In this document: one piece after another, positions 32,795 to 41,926 of the stretch | Position numbering within the stretch: the first letter of the stretch is position 1 | Layout of the letters: each line of letters starts with the position of its first letter | Assembly: GCA_035697485.1 (NCBI GenBank) | Contig: DASSCU010000037.1 | Location: 35,346 to 99,345, forward strand | Direction: 5' to 3' | Source of the DNA: Actinomycetota bacterium | GTDB lineage: Bacteria > Actinomycetota > UBA4738 > HRBIN12 | DNA: 64,000 nt | Position numbers and translations under genes: made by a program | The notes under the pieces: model-generated | Told to the model about the DNA's origin: nothing | Databases searched by the model: none | Seen by the model: the letters and a program-made list of their open reading frames with translations, nothing else

Positions 32795-34346
32795 GCGGGT
32801 GCAGGTCGACCCCCGTCTCGTCCTCGTCGTCGATCTGGGGGCGCAGTACGCGCAACTGATTGCGCGCCGTGTGCGCGAGGCGCACGTCCACTCGGAGATC
32901 GTGCCCCACGACGCCACGGCCGACGAGCTCCGCGCGAAGCGTCCCGCAGGCCTGATCCTCAGCGGTGGGCCGGCGTCGGTCTACGCGGGTGGCGCGCCGC
33001 AGGTCGATCCGGAGATGTTCGAGCTCGGGGTGCCGGTGCTCGGCATCTGTTACGGCCACCAGCTGATGGCCCGGGCGCTCGGCGGCGAGGTCGCCGCGAC
33101 CGGTCAGCGGGAGTACGGCGCGACCTCGCTCTCGCTCGACGAGCGCGGTGCCGGGCTGTTGCTGCAGGACCTGCCGCCGACCGACACGGTCTGGATGTCG
33201 CACGGCGATGCCGTCACCCGGGCGCCCGAGGGCTTCCGGGTCACGGCAGCCACCGACCAGATCCCGATCGCCGCGATGGAGGACCCCTCGCGCGGCATGT
33301 ACTCGGTGCAGTTCCATCCCGAGGTGTCGCACACGGCGCACGGGCAGGCGGTGATGAAGCGCTTCCTCTACGACGGGTGCGACCTGCTTCCCGACTGGAC
33401 GCCGACGAACATCATCGACGACCAGGTGGCCCGCATCCGGGCGCAGGTCGGCGACGCCCACCTGCTGTGCGCGCTGAGCGGCGGCGTCGACTCCGCGGTC
33501 GCAGCGTTGCTCGTGCACCGTGCGGTCGGCGACCAGCTCACATGCGTCTTCGTCGACCACGGCCTGAACCGCGAGGGCGAGCCGGACCAGGTCGAGGAGA
33601 CGTTCGCCCGGCACTTCCAGGTGCCGCTCGTGCACGTGAAGGCGGCGGACCGGTTCCTCTCGCGGCTCTCCGGCATCGTCGATCCCGAGGCGAAGCGGAA
33701 GACGATCGGCGAGGAGTTCATCCGCGTGTTCGAGGAGGTCGCGCGCGAACACGCCGACGCACGGTTCCTCGTGCAGGGCACGCTGTATCCCGATGTGATC
33801 GAGTCGGGCTCGAGGACCGCGGCCAACATCAAGAGCCATCACAACGTCGGCGGGCTTCCCGAAGACATGACGTTCGAGCTCGTGGAACCGCTGCGGGACC
33901 TGTTCAAGGACGAGGTGCGGGCGGTCGGCGCCGAGCTGGGACTGCCCGAGGAGATCGTGCAGCGCCAGCCGTTCCCGGGACCCGGGCTCGCCGTGCGCAT
34001 CGTGGGCGAGGTGAGCGCCGAGAACCTCGCGAAGGTGCGAGGGGCCGATGCGGTGGTGCGCGAGGAGATCAGGCGGGCGGGCCTCGACCGGGAGACGTGG
34101 CAGGCGTTCTGCGTGCTGCTCGCCGACGTGCAGAGCGTGGGGGTCATGGGCGACGGGCGCACGTATGAGAACCCGGTGATCGTGCGCGCCGTCACGAGCG
34201 AGGACGCGATGACGGCGGACTGGGCGCGGCTGCCCGACGACGTGCTCGACCGGATCGCTTCGCGGATTGTGCGCGAGGTGCCGGGGGTGAACCGGGTGGC
34301 CTACGACATCACGTCGAAGCCTCCCGGCACGATCGAGTGGGAGTGA
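32787..34346 (+). CDS. guaA: GMP synthase (glutamine-hydrolysing)
   Basis: This full-length 519-residue protein has an N-terminal class I glutamine amidotransferase with nucleophile C88 (GICYGHQL) and the FHPEVSHT His-Glu. The ATP-pyrophosphatase domain has the P-loop [11 protein letters not shown] near residue 230. The C-terminal dimerisation domain ends [14 protein letters not shown], as in essentially all GuaA proteins. The ATG at 32787 overlaps the end of the DinB-like gene. It makes GMP from XMP, the step after IMP dehydrogenase, which fits its neighbour guaB3. Confidence 0.97.
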   Translation: MPERVQVDPRLVLVVDLGAQYAQLIARRVREAHVHSEIVPHDATADELRAKRPAGLILSGGPASVYAGGAPQVDPEMFELGVPVLGICYGHQLMARALGGEVAATGQREYGATSLSLDERGAGLLLQDLPPTDTVWMSHGDAVTRAPEGFRVTAATDQIPIAAMEDPSRGMYSVQFHPEVSHTAHGQAVMKRFLYDGCDLLPDWTPTNIIDDQVARIRAQVGDAHLLCALSGGVDSAVAALLVHRAVGDQLTCVFVDHGLNREGEPDQVEETFARHFQVPLVHVKAADRFLSRLSGIVDPEAKRKTIGEEFIRVFEEVAREHADARFLVQGTLYPDVIESGSRTAANIKSHHNVGGLPEDMTFELVEPLRDLFKDEVRAVGAELGLPEEIVQRQPFPGPGLAVRIVGEVSAENLAKVRGADAVVREEIRRAGLDRETWQAFCVLLADVQSVGVMGDGRTYENPVIVRAVTSEDAMTADWARLPDDVLDRIASRIVREVPGVNRVAYDITSKPPGTIEWE

Positions 34347-34651
34347 TGTCGGCCGTCCCAGGCAGGCTCGGCCGATGCCGCGCGATCGTGAGGAGGAGGT
34401 GCCCCAAGCGATATCGGAATCGAGATCGAACCGGCGCCGCTGCAGCATCCCCACCCCCGACGTCATCGCTGGGAGCCGGTGAGATCGTGCTGGCCGCACG
34501 GGAACGAACCGGGTACTCGCAGCATCGGTCTGCATTCTCCCGGAGCTCCTGAGCCCTTCACGCTGGGAGCGCTGATCGCGGACGTCGCCGACGGGCTCGC
34601 GGACGACGTGCCCATGCGCACGCCGTCGCCCTTCGAGGGACCGCCGGATCG
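34347..34651. other. 305-bp gap after guaA, largely featureless
   Basis: No promoter, terminator, RNA or known repeat was recognised in the first 130 bases. The second half overlaps a possible short reading frame described separately. The gap lies between convergent genes (guaA and the sortase), so strong regulatory signals are not expected. Confidence 0.4.
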
Positions 34652-34655
34652 CTAG
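34479..34655 (+). CDS. Possible 58-residue ORF or gene remnant
   Basis: A GTG frame with GGGAGCC just upstream. The last 35 residues (about PFTLGALIADVADGLADD and a PSPFEGPPDR end) look protein-like in composition, while the first 20 do not. It overlaps the end of the convergent sortase gene by four bases. It could be a real small protein, the tail of a decayed gene, or chance. No family is recognised. Confidence 0.2.
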   Translation: MRSCWPHGNEPGTRSIGLHSPGAPEPFTLGALIADVADGLADDVPMRTPSPFEGPPDR

Positions 34656-35320
34656 CTCGTCTCGACGCGGCGGGCGGTCACGATCAGGCGCTCGCTGCTC
34701 GAGTACTTGGGGTTGCACGTCGTGAGCACCAGGGTCGGGCGTGGCGTCTGCACGAGCACTCGGCCCGACCCACCCGAGGGGATCACGAACACCCGGTCGA
34801 CCTCGTAGCGATACGTCCCGTACCTCGTGCGCACGACGATCTCATCGCCTCGCTCTAGCTTCTCGAGGTCGAAGAACGGCGCCTGGTACGTGGTGCGGTG
34901 CCCGGCGATGCCGACCCTGCCCGAGTCGTCCCATGGGTCGGCCGTGTCCGGGTAGTGACCGGGGCCATCCTTCAGGTCCTCGTAGCCGGTGCCCTGCACG
35001 ACCATGAAGTTCACGTCGATCGCGGGGATCAGGAGCTGGGCGTACGCCCCGCCGAGTGGCACGAGGGTCTCGGCCGTCGGCTCGACCGGTTCAGCTCGGA
35101 GCTCTTCCTGGAACTCGGTCCGCAGCCGATCCTGCGCCTCCGCCGTGTGGAGCCCGGTCCCCCAGAGCGACCACGCGATGTAGCCGGCGAACCCGGCCGC
35201 CACCATGAGACAGGCCATGCCGAACCAGTGCACCAGCGTGCGCCAGCCACCGCGTGACGGCGGCGCCTCGGTCGTCGCCGACGCCCTGGCCTTCCCGGAC
35301 TCGCTCCGCACCTGGGTCAT
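34652..35320 (-). CDS. Class E sortase
   Basis: A 222-residue transpeptidase with an N-terminal membrane anchor (about residues 30-52) and an extracytoplasmic sortase barrel. Catalytic residues are visible: H141 in AGHRTTY, C202 in LTTCNP and the Arg of SSSERLIV. Class E sortases are typical of high-GC actinobacteria and usually link LAXTG-type proteins to peptidoglycan. No LPXTG/LAXTG substrate was recognised in this window. The ATG at 35320 lies seven bases after TACCGT on the minus strand, a leaderless start. Confidence 0.88.
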   Translation of the reverse strand: MTQVRSESGKARASATTEAPPSRGGWRTLVHWFGMACLMVAAGFAGYIAWSLWGTGLHTAEAQDRLRTEFQEELRAEPVEPTAETLVPLGGAYAQLLIPAIDVNFMVVQGTGYEDLKDGPGHYPDTADPWDDSGRVGIAGHRTTYQAPFFDLEKLERGDEIVVRTRYGTYRYEVDRVFVIPSGGSGRVLVQTPRPTLVLTTCNPKYSSSERLIVTARRVETS

Positions 35321-35327
35321 GCCTTGA

Positions 35328-35372
35328 ACGGTACCGCCGCTCGGGCCCCCCGTCGCCCATCCCTCCTACACT
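35328..35372. promoter_or_regulatory. Divergent leaderless promoters of sortase and pcrA
   Basis: Within 59 bp two -10 boxes point outward: TACCGT on the minus strand (35333 to 35328), seven bases before the sortase ATG, and TACACT on the plus strand (35367-35372), seven bases before the pcrA GTG. Neither gene has room for a ribosome-binding site in its transcript. Confidence 0.55.
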
Positions 35373-35379
35373 GCGTGGC

Positions 35380-37686
35380 GTGAACGCCGTCTCCCCCCTG
35401 CTCGAGGGCCTGAACGACATCCAGACCGAAGCCGTCCTGCACACCGAGGGACCGGTCCTGATCGTCGCCGGCGCCGGCAGCGGCAAGACCCGTGCGCTCA
35501 CCCATCGCATCGCCTACCTGATCCGCGAGCGGGGCGTCTCGCCCTTCGAGATCCTCGCGATCACGTTCACGAACAAGGCAGCGCGGGAGATGGCCGAGCG
35601 TGTCGAGGGCATGCTGGGGGAGCGGGTCACGAGCGGCATGTGGATCCTGACGTTCCATTCGACGTGTGCTCGTCTGCTGAGGCGCGAGCACACCCACCTC
35701 GGGGTACCGAGCGGCTTCACGATCTACGACGACGGCGATACGGAACGGTTGATCGCCGGCATCCTGAAGGACCTCGACCTCGACCCGAAGCGGTTCCCGC
35801 CGAAGGGGATGGCGAGCGCCATCTCGAGCGCGAAGGACCGGGTGATCGGCCCCGACGACTTCGCGCGCATGGCGAGCAACTTCTACGAGGAGAAGATCGC
35901 GAAGGTCTTCCATGCGTACGAGCGGCGCAAGCGTGAGGCCGGCGCCCTCGACTTCGACGACCTGATCACCGAGACCGTGCGGCTGTTCCGCGAGCACCCC
36001 GAGGTGCTCGAGCACTACCAGGAGCGCTTCCCGTACCTGATGGTCGACGAGTACCAGGACACGAACCGGGCGCAGTACGAGCTCGTGAACCTGCTCGCCG
36101 CGAAGCACCGCAACGTGTGCGTCGTCGGCGACGCCGACCAGGGCGTGTACAGCTGGCGCGGCGCCACGATCCAGAACATGCTCGACTTCGAGCGCGACTA
36201 CCCCGATGCGACCGTCTTCCTGATGGAGCAGAACTACCGGTCCACGCAGAACATCCTGGAGGCGGCGAACGCTCTGATCGAGCACAACCAGCAGCGCAAG
36301 CCCAAGGCGCTGTGGACCGAGGCCGGCTCGGGCGAGCTGATCGTGCGGTTCCGCGCCGACGACGAGCACGAGGAGGCGTTCTTCGTCGTCGACGAGATCG
36401 AGCGCCTGCGTGAGACGGAGGGCTACCGGCTCTCCGACGTCGCGATCTTCTATCGGACGAACGCGCAGAGCCGCGTGCTCGAGGACGTACTCATGCGAGT
36501 GGGCACGAGCTACCGGGTGTTCGGGGGCGTGCGGTTCTACCAGCGCAAGGAGATCAAGGACGTGCTCGCATACCTGCGCCTGCTGATCAACCCGCAGGAC
36601 GTGATCTCGTTCCGTCGCGTGGTGAACACTCCGAAGCGCGGCATCGGCGACGCCACCGTCGCGGCGCTGGAATCGTTCGCCGACACCGAGGGCATCGACG
36701 TGCTGGAGGCATGCCGTCGCATCGACGAGATCGCCGTGCTGCAGACGCGGGCGAAGGGCGCTGTCGCGGGCTTCAACCAGGTGATGGAGGCGATCCGCCG
36801 CCACCACGACGACGGCGCGGGCCCGGCTCGCATGGTCGAGTTCGCCGCGATCGAGTCGAGCTACCTCGCCGAGCTCGAGGAAGAGCGCACGGTCGACGCG
36901 CAGGGTCGCATCGAGAACATCCAGGAGCTCGGTGGCGTCGCCGCCGAGCTGCTCACGCGCGAGCCCGACGCCGGACTCGAGCAGTTCCTCGAGCAGGTCT
37001 CGCTGATCGGCGAGCAGGACGAGTACGACGAGGACGACTCGAGCGTCACCCTGATGACGCTGCACATCGCGAAGGGCCTCGAGTTCCCGGTCGTGTTCAT
37101 CGTCGGCATGGAAGACGGGATCTTCCCTCACTTCCGGTCGATGACCGACGCCGCGGCGCTCGAGGAGGAGCGGCGCCTCGCGTACGTCGGCATCACGCGC
37201 GCGCAGCAACGCCTGTACCTCACGCACGCGTGGAGCCGCACGATCTACGGGCAGACCCAGTACAATCCGCCGTCGCGCTTCCTCGGAGAGATGCCGGAGC
37301 ACCTGTTCGACGTGCGGGAGAGCGAGGGAGCGGCCACCGGCTACGGAGGGCGGTACACGGGTGGGCGGCACGGCGGCCGCGGCACGGGCGCCGGTGGGTA
37401 CCCGGCGGCCGGTCGTGGAGGGGGCCGGGTGATCGGGGGTCGGCGTGAGCACGACGACGACGACCGTCCACCGGGGGACTGGACCCCCCCGCAGCCCAAG
37501 GGCATCCCGATGCGCGAGGCTCCGGTGATCGCGGCCGGCGACACGGTCGTGCACGAGCGCTGGGGCGAGGGAGTGGTGCTCGCCGTGAGCGGTGCGGGCG
37601 ACGGCACCGAGGCCACGATCTCCTTCTCCGAGGTGGGGGAGAAGCGCGTACTGCTCGCCTACGCGCCACTCATGAAGCCGGGGTAG
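35380..37686 (+). CDS. pcrA: UvrD/PcrA-type superfamily 1A DNA helicase
   Basis: This 768-residue helicase has all SF1A motifs in order: the Q motif near the N-terminus (LNDIQTEAV), Walker A AGAGSGKTRA near residue 30, LAITFTNKAA, VDEYQDTN, VGDADQGVYSWRGA, EQNYRST, the LMTLHIAKGLEF block and YVGITRAQ. The C-terminus has a Gly/Arg-rich linker and a Tudor-like domain (VVHERWGEGVV), which in actinobacterial UvrD1/PcrA contacts RNA polymerase. The GTG at 35380 was chosen because it follows TACACT-N7 and begins at the family N-terminus. It acts in nucleotide excision repair and replication restart. Confidence 0.95.
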   Translation: MNAVSPLLEGLNDIQTEAVLHTEGPVLIVAGAGSGKTRALTHRIAYLIRERGVSPFEILAITFTNKAAREMAERVEGMLGERVTSGMWILTFHSTCARLLRREHTHLGVPSGFTIYDDGDTERLIAGILKDLDLDPKRFPPKGMASAISSAKDRVIGPDDFARMASNFYEEKIAKVFHAYERRKREAGALDFDDLITETVRLFREHPEVLEHYQERFPYLMVDEYQDTNRAQYELVNLLAAKHRNVCVVGDADQGVYSWRGATIQNMLDFERDYPDATVFLMEQNYRSTQNILEAANALIEHNQQRKPKALWTEAGSGELIVRFRADDEHEEAFFVVDEIERLRETEGYRLSDVAIFYRTNAQSRVLEDVLMRVGTSYRVFGGVRFYQRKEIKDVLAYLRLLINPQDVISFRRVVNTPKRGIGDATVAALESFADTEGIDVLEACRRIDEIAVLQTRAKGAVAGFNQVMEAIRRHHDDGAGPARMVEFAAIESSYLAELEEERTVDAQGRIENIQELGGVAAELLTREPDAGLEQFLEQVSLIGEQDEYDEDDSSVTLMTLHIAKGLEFPVVFIVGMEDGIFPHFRSMTDAAALEEERRLAYVGITRAQQRLYLTHAWSRTIYGQTQYNPPSRFLGEMPEHLFDVRESEGAATGYGGRYTGGRHGGRGTGAGGYPAAGRGGGRVIGGRREHDDDDRPPGDWTPPQPKGIPMREAPVIAAGDTVVHERWGEGVVLAVSGAGDGTEATISFSEVGEKRVLLAYAPLMKPG

Positions 37687-37689
37687 GGC

Positions 37690-40600
37690 TCACGGACAGG
37701 TCTCGACGTGGAGATACTGCAGGCATTCCTCGTCGGAGAGCTCCCTGGTCACCTTGCGCTTGGCGATCTCGATGAGCTCGTCGAGATCGAGCGCCCAGAC
37801 GCGGACGACGCCGTCCGGGCTTGCGGTCGCGAGCCATCTTCCGTCATCGCTGAAGCTGATGCCGCTGACGAGGTAGTCGTGTGCCCGGAGCACGAGCAGC
37901 CTCACGCCCGACGCTGCATCGAACAGCCGGACGGTCCCGTCCTCGCCGGCCGTGGCGAGGCGGGCCCCGTCGGGGCTGAAGCTCACGGCCCCGACGGCGT
38001 CGGAGCCGGCGAGGGTCACTTCGGAGGACCCCGAGCGTGCGTTGACGACGTCAACCGTGCCATCGTCGTGTGCCACGGCGACCAAGGGGTCGGAGGGGTG
38101 GAACGCGAGCGCGGCGACGCCTGCAGCCTGCGGGAAGCGTTCGATCTGCCGCTCTTCTTCCACGTCCCAGATCGTCATCCGCCAGGAATCGGGTCGATCG
38201 AACCGGCCGGCCGACGTGGCCAACAGGGTCCCGTCCCCGCTGAACACCGCGTCGGTGACCTCGACATCGTCCTCCCGGAGCACGGCCACCTCGCTTCCGT
38301 TCCGGTCGACGATCGTCGTCGAACCGGAGGAGGTGGCGATCGCGAGGAGGTCTCCTCCTGCGCCCCAATCGACCGCGGCCACCTCTCCCTCCACGTCCGC
38401 GTCGAACGATCGCGTACCCGCTTCCGGGTCCCACACGTCGACGACGTTCGCGAACAACCGCACGGTGGCGATGAGCTTCCCATCGGGGCTGGTGACGACC
38501 TCGGTGACGGGGAAGGTGGACCCTTGACCCGGACCAACCTTCTTCGCCCGTGCTCCGTTCTCCACGTCCCAGATCGAGGCGGAGCCTCGATCGCTGGGCG
38601 CCACGACCCGCCCGTCGGGCAGGAAATCGACATCGACCGGAGCAAGGGAGTCGGTGCGGAAGTTCGCCAGCTCCGCATTGCCGTCGATGCTCACGTCCCA
38701 GATCTTCACGGCGCTGATGTCCCAGGCCCCAGTCATCACGCCGTCCCCGTCGGGTGAGAAGACGGCGGTGACCCCCGATCTCGTGTCCTGCCCGGACAGG
38801 GAGAGGAGCTCTCGGGCACCGCCATCACCCACGTGCCAGATCTTCGCGGTCCCGTCGAACGAACCCGTGACCAGACGCCCGCCATCGGGGCTCCAGTCCA
38901 CCGAGGCCACGCCTCCGGAGTGTCCGATCAGCTCGAAGGTCGAGCGGCCGGCGCGCGCATCCCAGATCCGAGCCGAAGAATCGTTGCCTGCCGTCGCGAT
39001 CCATCGTCCGTCGGGGCTCCACGAGACGCGGTTCACCGGCCACGCGTGACCTCGGAGCTCGAACGTCAGGCGTCCTGATGCAACGTCGTAGACCCCGACT
39101 TCGAGAGAGGCTCCGCTCGACACCGCGACGGCCCCGCCACTCGGACTGAGCGCCGTCATGAACGGTGGCTCCGTGGTCTCGATCGTGCCGACGAGCCTGC
39201 CGTCCGACGTGTCGAAGACCCGCACGACGCCCTCGCCCTCCCATGCAGCGGACACCAGGGTGCCCCGTGCGTCGAACGACGGGCCCCAGACGCTCCCGGT
39301 TCCCGCCGACTGCCACAGCAGATCGCCGGTCACCGGATCCCAGACCTTCAGCGCCCCATCGTCCCCGCCCGTCGCGAGCATCGACCCGTCCGGCGAGAAC
39401 CTGACATCGTTCACGTCGACGTCGTGGCCAGGGAACTCGATCACGCGCTTCCCCGACCCGGCATCGCGGAGGTCGATGATCCCGGAATCCTCCGGACCCT
39501 CCGTCACGAACACGCCGGCCGAACTCCAGTCGAGCGCACCGCCGAGTCCCGGAACAGACATCACGATGCGTGAAGCGGTCGTTGCCCGATGCAGCGCCTC
39601 TTCGGCCTCGGTCAGCACCGCACCATCGACTGACCTGGTTGCCTCGATCGCCTCGAGCGCGAGCAGGATGCTTCGCTCGGGGTCGACGTCGAGGTTCGCG
39701 ACCGAAGCCGCCGCGAGCTCACGGGCTTGCGCGGTCCGTTCCTGCGACTGCGCCTCGCGTTGCTGACTCATGGCGAACACCGTGAGGGCACCGGCGATCA
39801 CCGCGGCGACCCCCAGCACGGCGACGATCGCGCGCAGGCGTCGCACCGAGCGACGCTCGAGCTCCCGCTCGTGCTCTTGGCGCGATCGCTCCTCGGCCTG
39901 TGCCCGGTCCCGCTCCACGACGGACGCGTCGAGGAACTCGGCCTCCTCGGGCGTCAGCGCGAGCGGAGAGCCTGCGCGCCACGCCTCGATCTGCTCGAGG
40001 CGCGATCCGGCGATCAGGAACGACGGATCGCGGTCGGCCTCGGCCCACTCGCGAGCGGCCGCCGCGAGCCGGCGCTCGGTGCGGATGTCGTCACGGGCCG
40101 CGTCGATCCACCGTCCGAGCCGCGGCCACGCCGAGAGCATCGCCTCGTGCGCGAGCTCGATCGTGGGTTCCCCCGTGCGGACATCGCGGTCGAACGTGAG
40201 CTGGCGAGAGGTTCCGTACGTCTCGATCACCCACGACATCGCCTGCTGGTCGAGGTCGAGCGAGGTGATCTCGGCACGCGACACCCGCCGGCGCGTGTCC
40301 TCGGTGCCCTCTCCGAGGGCCACCAGGTGCAGGAACAGCTGTCGTGCGGCGTCCTTGCCGGCGCCGTCGATCCCGTCGTAGATCTCCTCCGCTCGACGGC
40401 CGAGTGCACCCGAGACTCCGCCGATCTCCCGGTAGGCGCCGAGGGTGAGCATGCGGCCCTCGCGCCGCTCGAACAGCTCGGTGAGCGCGTACTCGAGGAG
40501 CGGGAGCGCTCCCGGTTCCTCCGCCACGTCGGCGAGCATCGCGGCCACGAGGCCGGACTCGAGGGAGACGTCGGCCCGCTCCGCAGGCTTCGTGATCACC

Positions 40601-41859
40601 TGTTCGAGCTGCTCGGCAGAGAGCGGGACCAGCGATTCCACGCGCGCAGCGAAGAGGTCCGCGAACCCGCGATAGCGGAGGGGCCGATCGTAGAAGTCCG
40701 CCCGCAGCGTCACGACCACCCGCAAGCGGCTGTGGGGGTCGCTCACCGCGGCCTCGAGGCTGGCGAGGAAGTGCCGACGCACCTCCTCGTCGTCGACGAG
40801 CGTGAAGACCTCTTCGAACTGATCGATCACGAGCACGAGCTCGGAGCGGTCGGACGGCAGGACGCGGAGCACGGCGCGGTTGAGCCCGCGCTCGTCGGCC
40901 CGCAGCTGCTCGATCAAGCTGGGGGGTTGGTCCGCAGCGATCTTCAGCAGCGCCGCCTCGAGCCCGTCGAGCGGGTACGGTCCCGGGAACATGTCGGCGA
41001 TCGGCCAGGCGTCGGACGCGGGGATCGCGCCGCGGCGGAGCGCCGGGATCAACCCGGCGCGGACGACCGAGGACTTCCCGCTCCCGCTCGGCCCCACGAC
41101 CGCGAGGAACCGGGTCTCCGACAGGCGTTCGACGAGCTGCTCGATCAGAGCGCCCCGCCCGTGGAAGTCGGGCGCATCGCCCTCCTCGAAGGCGCGCAGC
41201 CCCTTGTATGGGTTGGCGACGATCGCGCCGGGGCCAGCCGGCTGGAGCCGGGCGCCCGACGCGCCCAGCGCGCGCCGGAAGGCGACGTCCTCGGCCGCGT
41301 CGTCGGCCTCCGCCTTCAGCCGCATCACGTGGACGGGGTTGGCGATCCCCTTGAGCTGCACGGTGCCTCGATCGACGGCCGCGACGCCGTCCACCTTCCG
41401 GGCCAGATGCACGACCTCGCGGCTCGCGAGGATCTCCCCGGGTCCCGCGATCGCGCACAGGCGCGCGCCGAGGTTGAGCGCGCCTCCCCGATAGCCCCCT
41501 TCGACGGAGACCGCCTCCCCGGCGTCGAGACCGATACCCACCGGGAAGGGGAGCGAGGGGTCGGCGACGGTCTCCTCCACGAACCGCCGCTGCAGGTCGA
41601 TCGATGCGCGGATCGCCTGGCGTGTCGACGTGAAGACGCAGAGGGCGCCGTCGCCTTGGAGTTCGAGGAGCGTGCCGTCGCGTCGCTCAACCGTCCGGCG
41701 GACGATCTCGGCGTACTTCCCCGCGAGCCGGCCGGCGGCCTCGTCTCCGTGCTCCTGGGTGAAGGTCGTGTATCCGCGGATGTCGGCGAACAGGAACGTG
41801 CGCACATGGGTTCCGTCGCTGGCGAACTCGACGGCGGTCCGCTCCTTGTCACTGACCAT
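37690..41859 (-). CDS. Class III nucleotidyl cyclase - STAND NTPase - WD40 membrane protein
   Basis: A protein of about 1389 residues. A class III cyclase domain (about 10-180) has both metal Asp motifs (FLFADIRGYT and LQGDGAL) and a retained Asn-Arg pair in LNLGAR. An nSTAND-type NTPase (about 215-640) has NPYKGLRAFEE, the P-loop GPSGSGKSS and the VLVIDQFEEVF Walker B. One transmembrane helix lies near 673-695. A C-terminal series of about 14 WD40-like blades, enough for two seven-bladed propellers, completes it. The ATG at 41859 is used; a GTG five codons upstream is possible. It lies at the downstream end of the cyclase gene cluster on the same strand. Propeller ligand binding could control cyclase output through the NTPase; this is inference. 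Confidence 0.85.
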   Translation of the reverse strand: MVSDKERTAVEFASDGTHVRTFLFADIRGYTTFTQEHGDEAAGRLAGKYAEIVRRTVERRDGTLLELQGDGALCVFTSTRQAIRASIDLQRRFVEETVADPSLPFPVGIGLDAGEAVSVEGGYRGGALNLGARLCAIAGPGEILASREVVHLARKVDGVAAVDRGTVQLKGIANPVHVMRLKAEADDAAEDVAFRRALGASGARLQPAGPGAIVANPYKGLRAFEEGDAPDFHGRGALIEQLVERLSETRFLAVVGPSGSGKSSVVRAGLIPALRRGAIPASDAWPIADMFPGPYPLDGLEAALLKIAADQPPSLIEQLRADERGLNRAVLRVLPSDRSELVLVIDQFEEVFTLVDDEEVRRHFLASLEAAVSDPHSRLRVVVTLRADFYDRPLRYRGFADLFAARVESLVPLSAEQLEQVITKPAERADVSLESGLVAAMLADVAEEPGALPLLEYALTELFERREGRMLTLGAYREIGGVSGALGRRAEEIYDGIDGAGKDAARQLFLHLVALGEGTEDTRRRVSRAEITSLDLDQQAMSWVIETYGTSRQLTFDRDVRTGEPTIELAHEAMLSAWPRLGRWIDAARDDIRTERRLAAAAREWAEADRDPSFLIAGSRLEQIEAWRAGSPLALTPEEAEFLDASVVERDRAQAEERSRQEHERELERRSVRRLRAIVAVLGVAAVIAGALTVFAMSQQREAQSQERTAQARELAAASVANLDVDPERSILLALEAIEATRSVDGAVLTEAEEALHRATTASRIVMSVPGLGGALDWSSAGVFVTEGPEDSGIIDLRDAGSGKRVIEFPGHDVDVNDVRFSPDGSMLATGGDDGALKVWDPVTGDLLWQSAGTGSVWGPSFDARGTLVSAAWEGEGVVRVFDTSDGRLVGTIETTEPPFMTALSPSGGAVAVSSGASLEVGVYDVASGRLTFELRGHAWPVNRVSWSPDGRWIATAGNDSSARIWDARAGRSTFELIGHSGGVASVDWSPDGGRLVTGSFDGTAKIWHVGDGGARELLSLSGQDTRSGVTAVFSPDGDGVMTGAWDISAVKIWDVSIDGNAELANFRTDSLAPVDVDFLPDGRVVAPSDRGSASIWDVENGARAKKVGPGQGSTFPVTEVVTSPDGKLIATVRLFANVVDVWDPEAGTRSFDADVEGEVAAVDWGAGGDLLAIATSSGSTTIVDRNGSEVAVLREDDVEVTDAVFSGDGTLLATSAGRFDRPDSWRMTIWDVEEERQIERFPQAAGVAALAFHPSDPLVAVAHDDGTVDVVNARSGSSEVTLAGSDAVGAVSFSPDGARLATAGEDGTVRLFDAASGVRLLVLRAHDYLVSGISFSDDGRWLATASPDGVVRVWALDLDELIEIAKRKVTRELSDEECLQYLHVETCP

Positions 41860-41926
41860 GCGCGATGATGGCACCGTCGGGCGAAGGATGCCAGGTGACG
41901 AAACAGCGGGGTCGAAGTCTCCGCGT

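Noticed and set aside
34337..34552. A 71-residue frame running out of the end of guaA.
   Set aside because: Its start lies inside guaA in another frame, it is Arg/Ser-rich, and it shows no motif or ribosome site.
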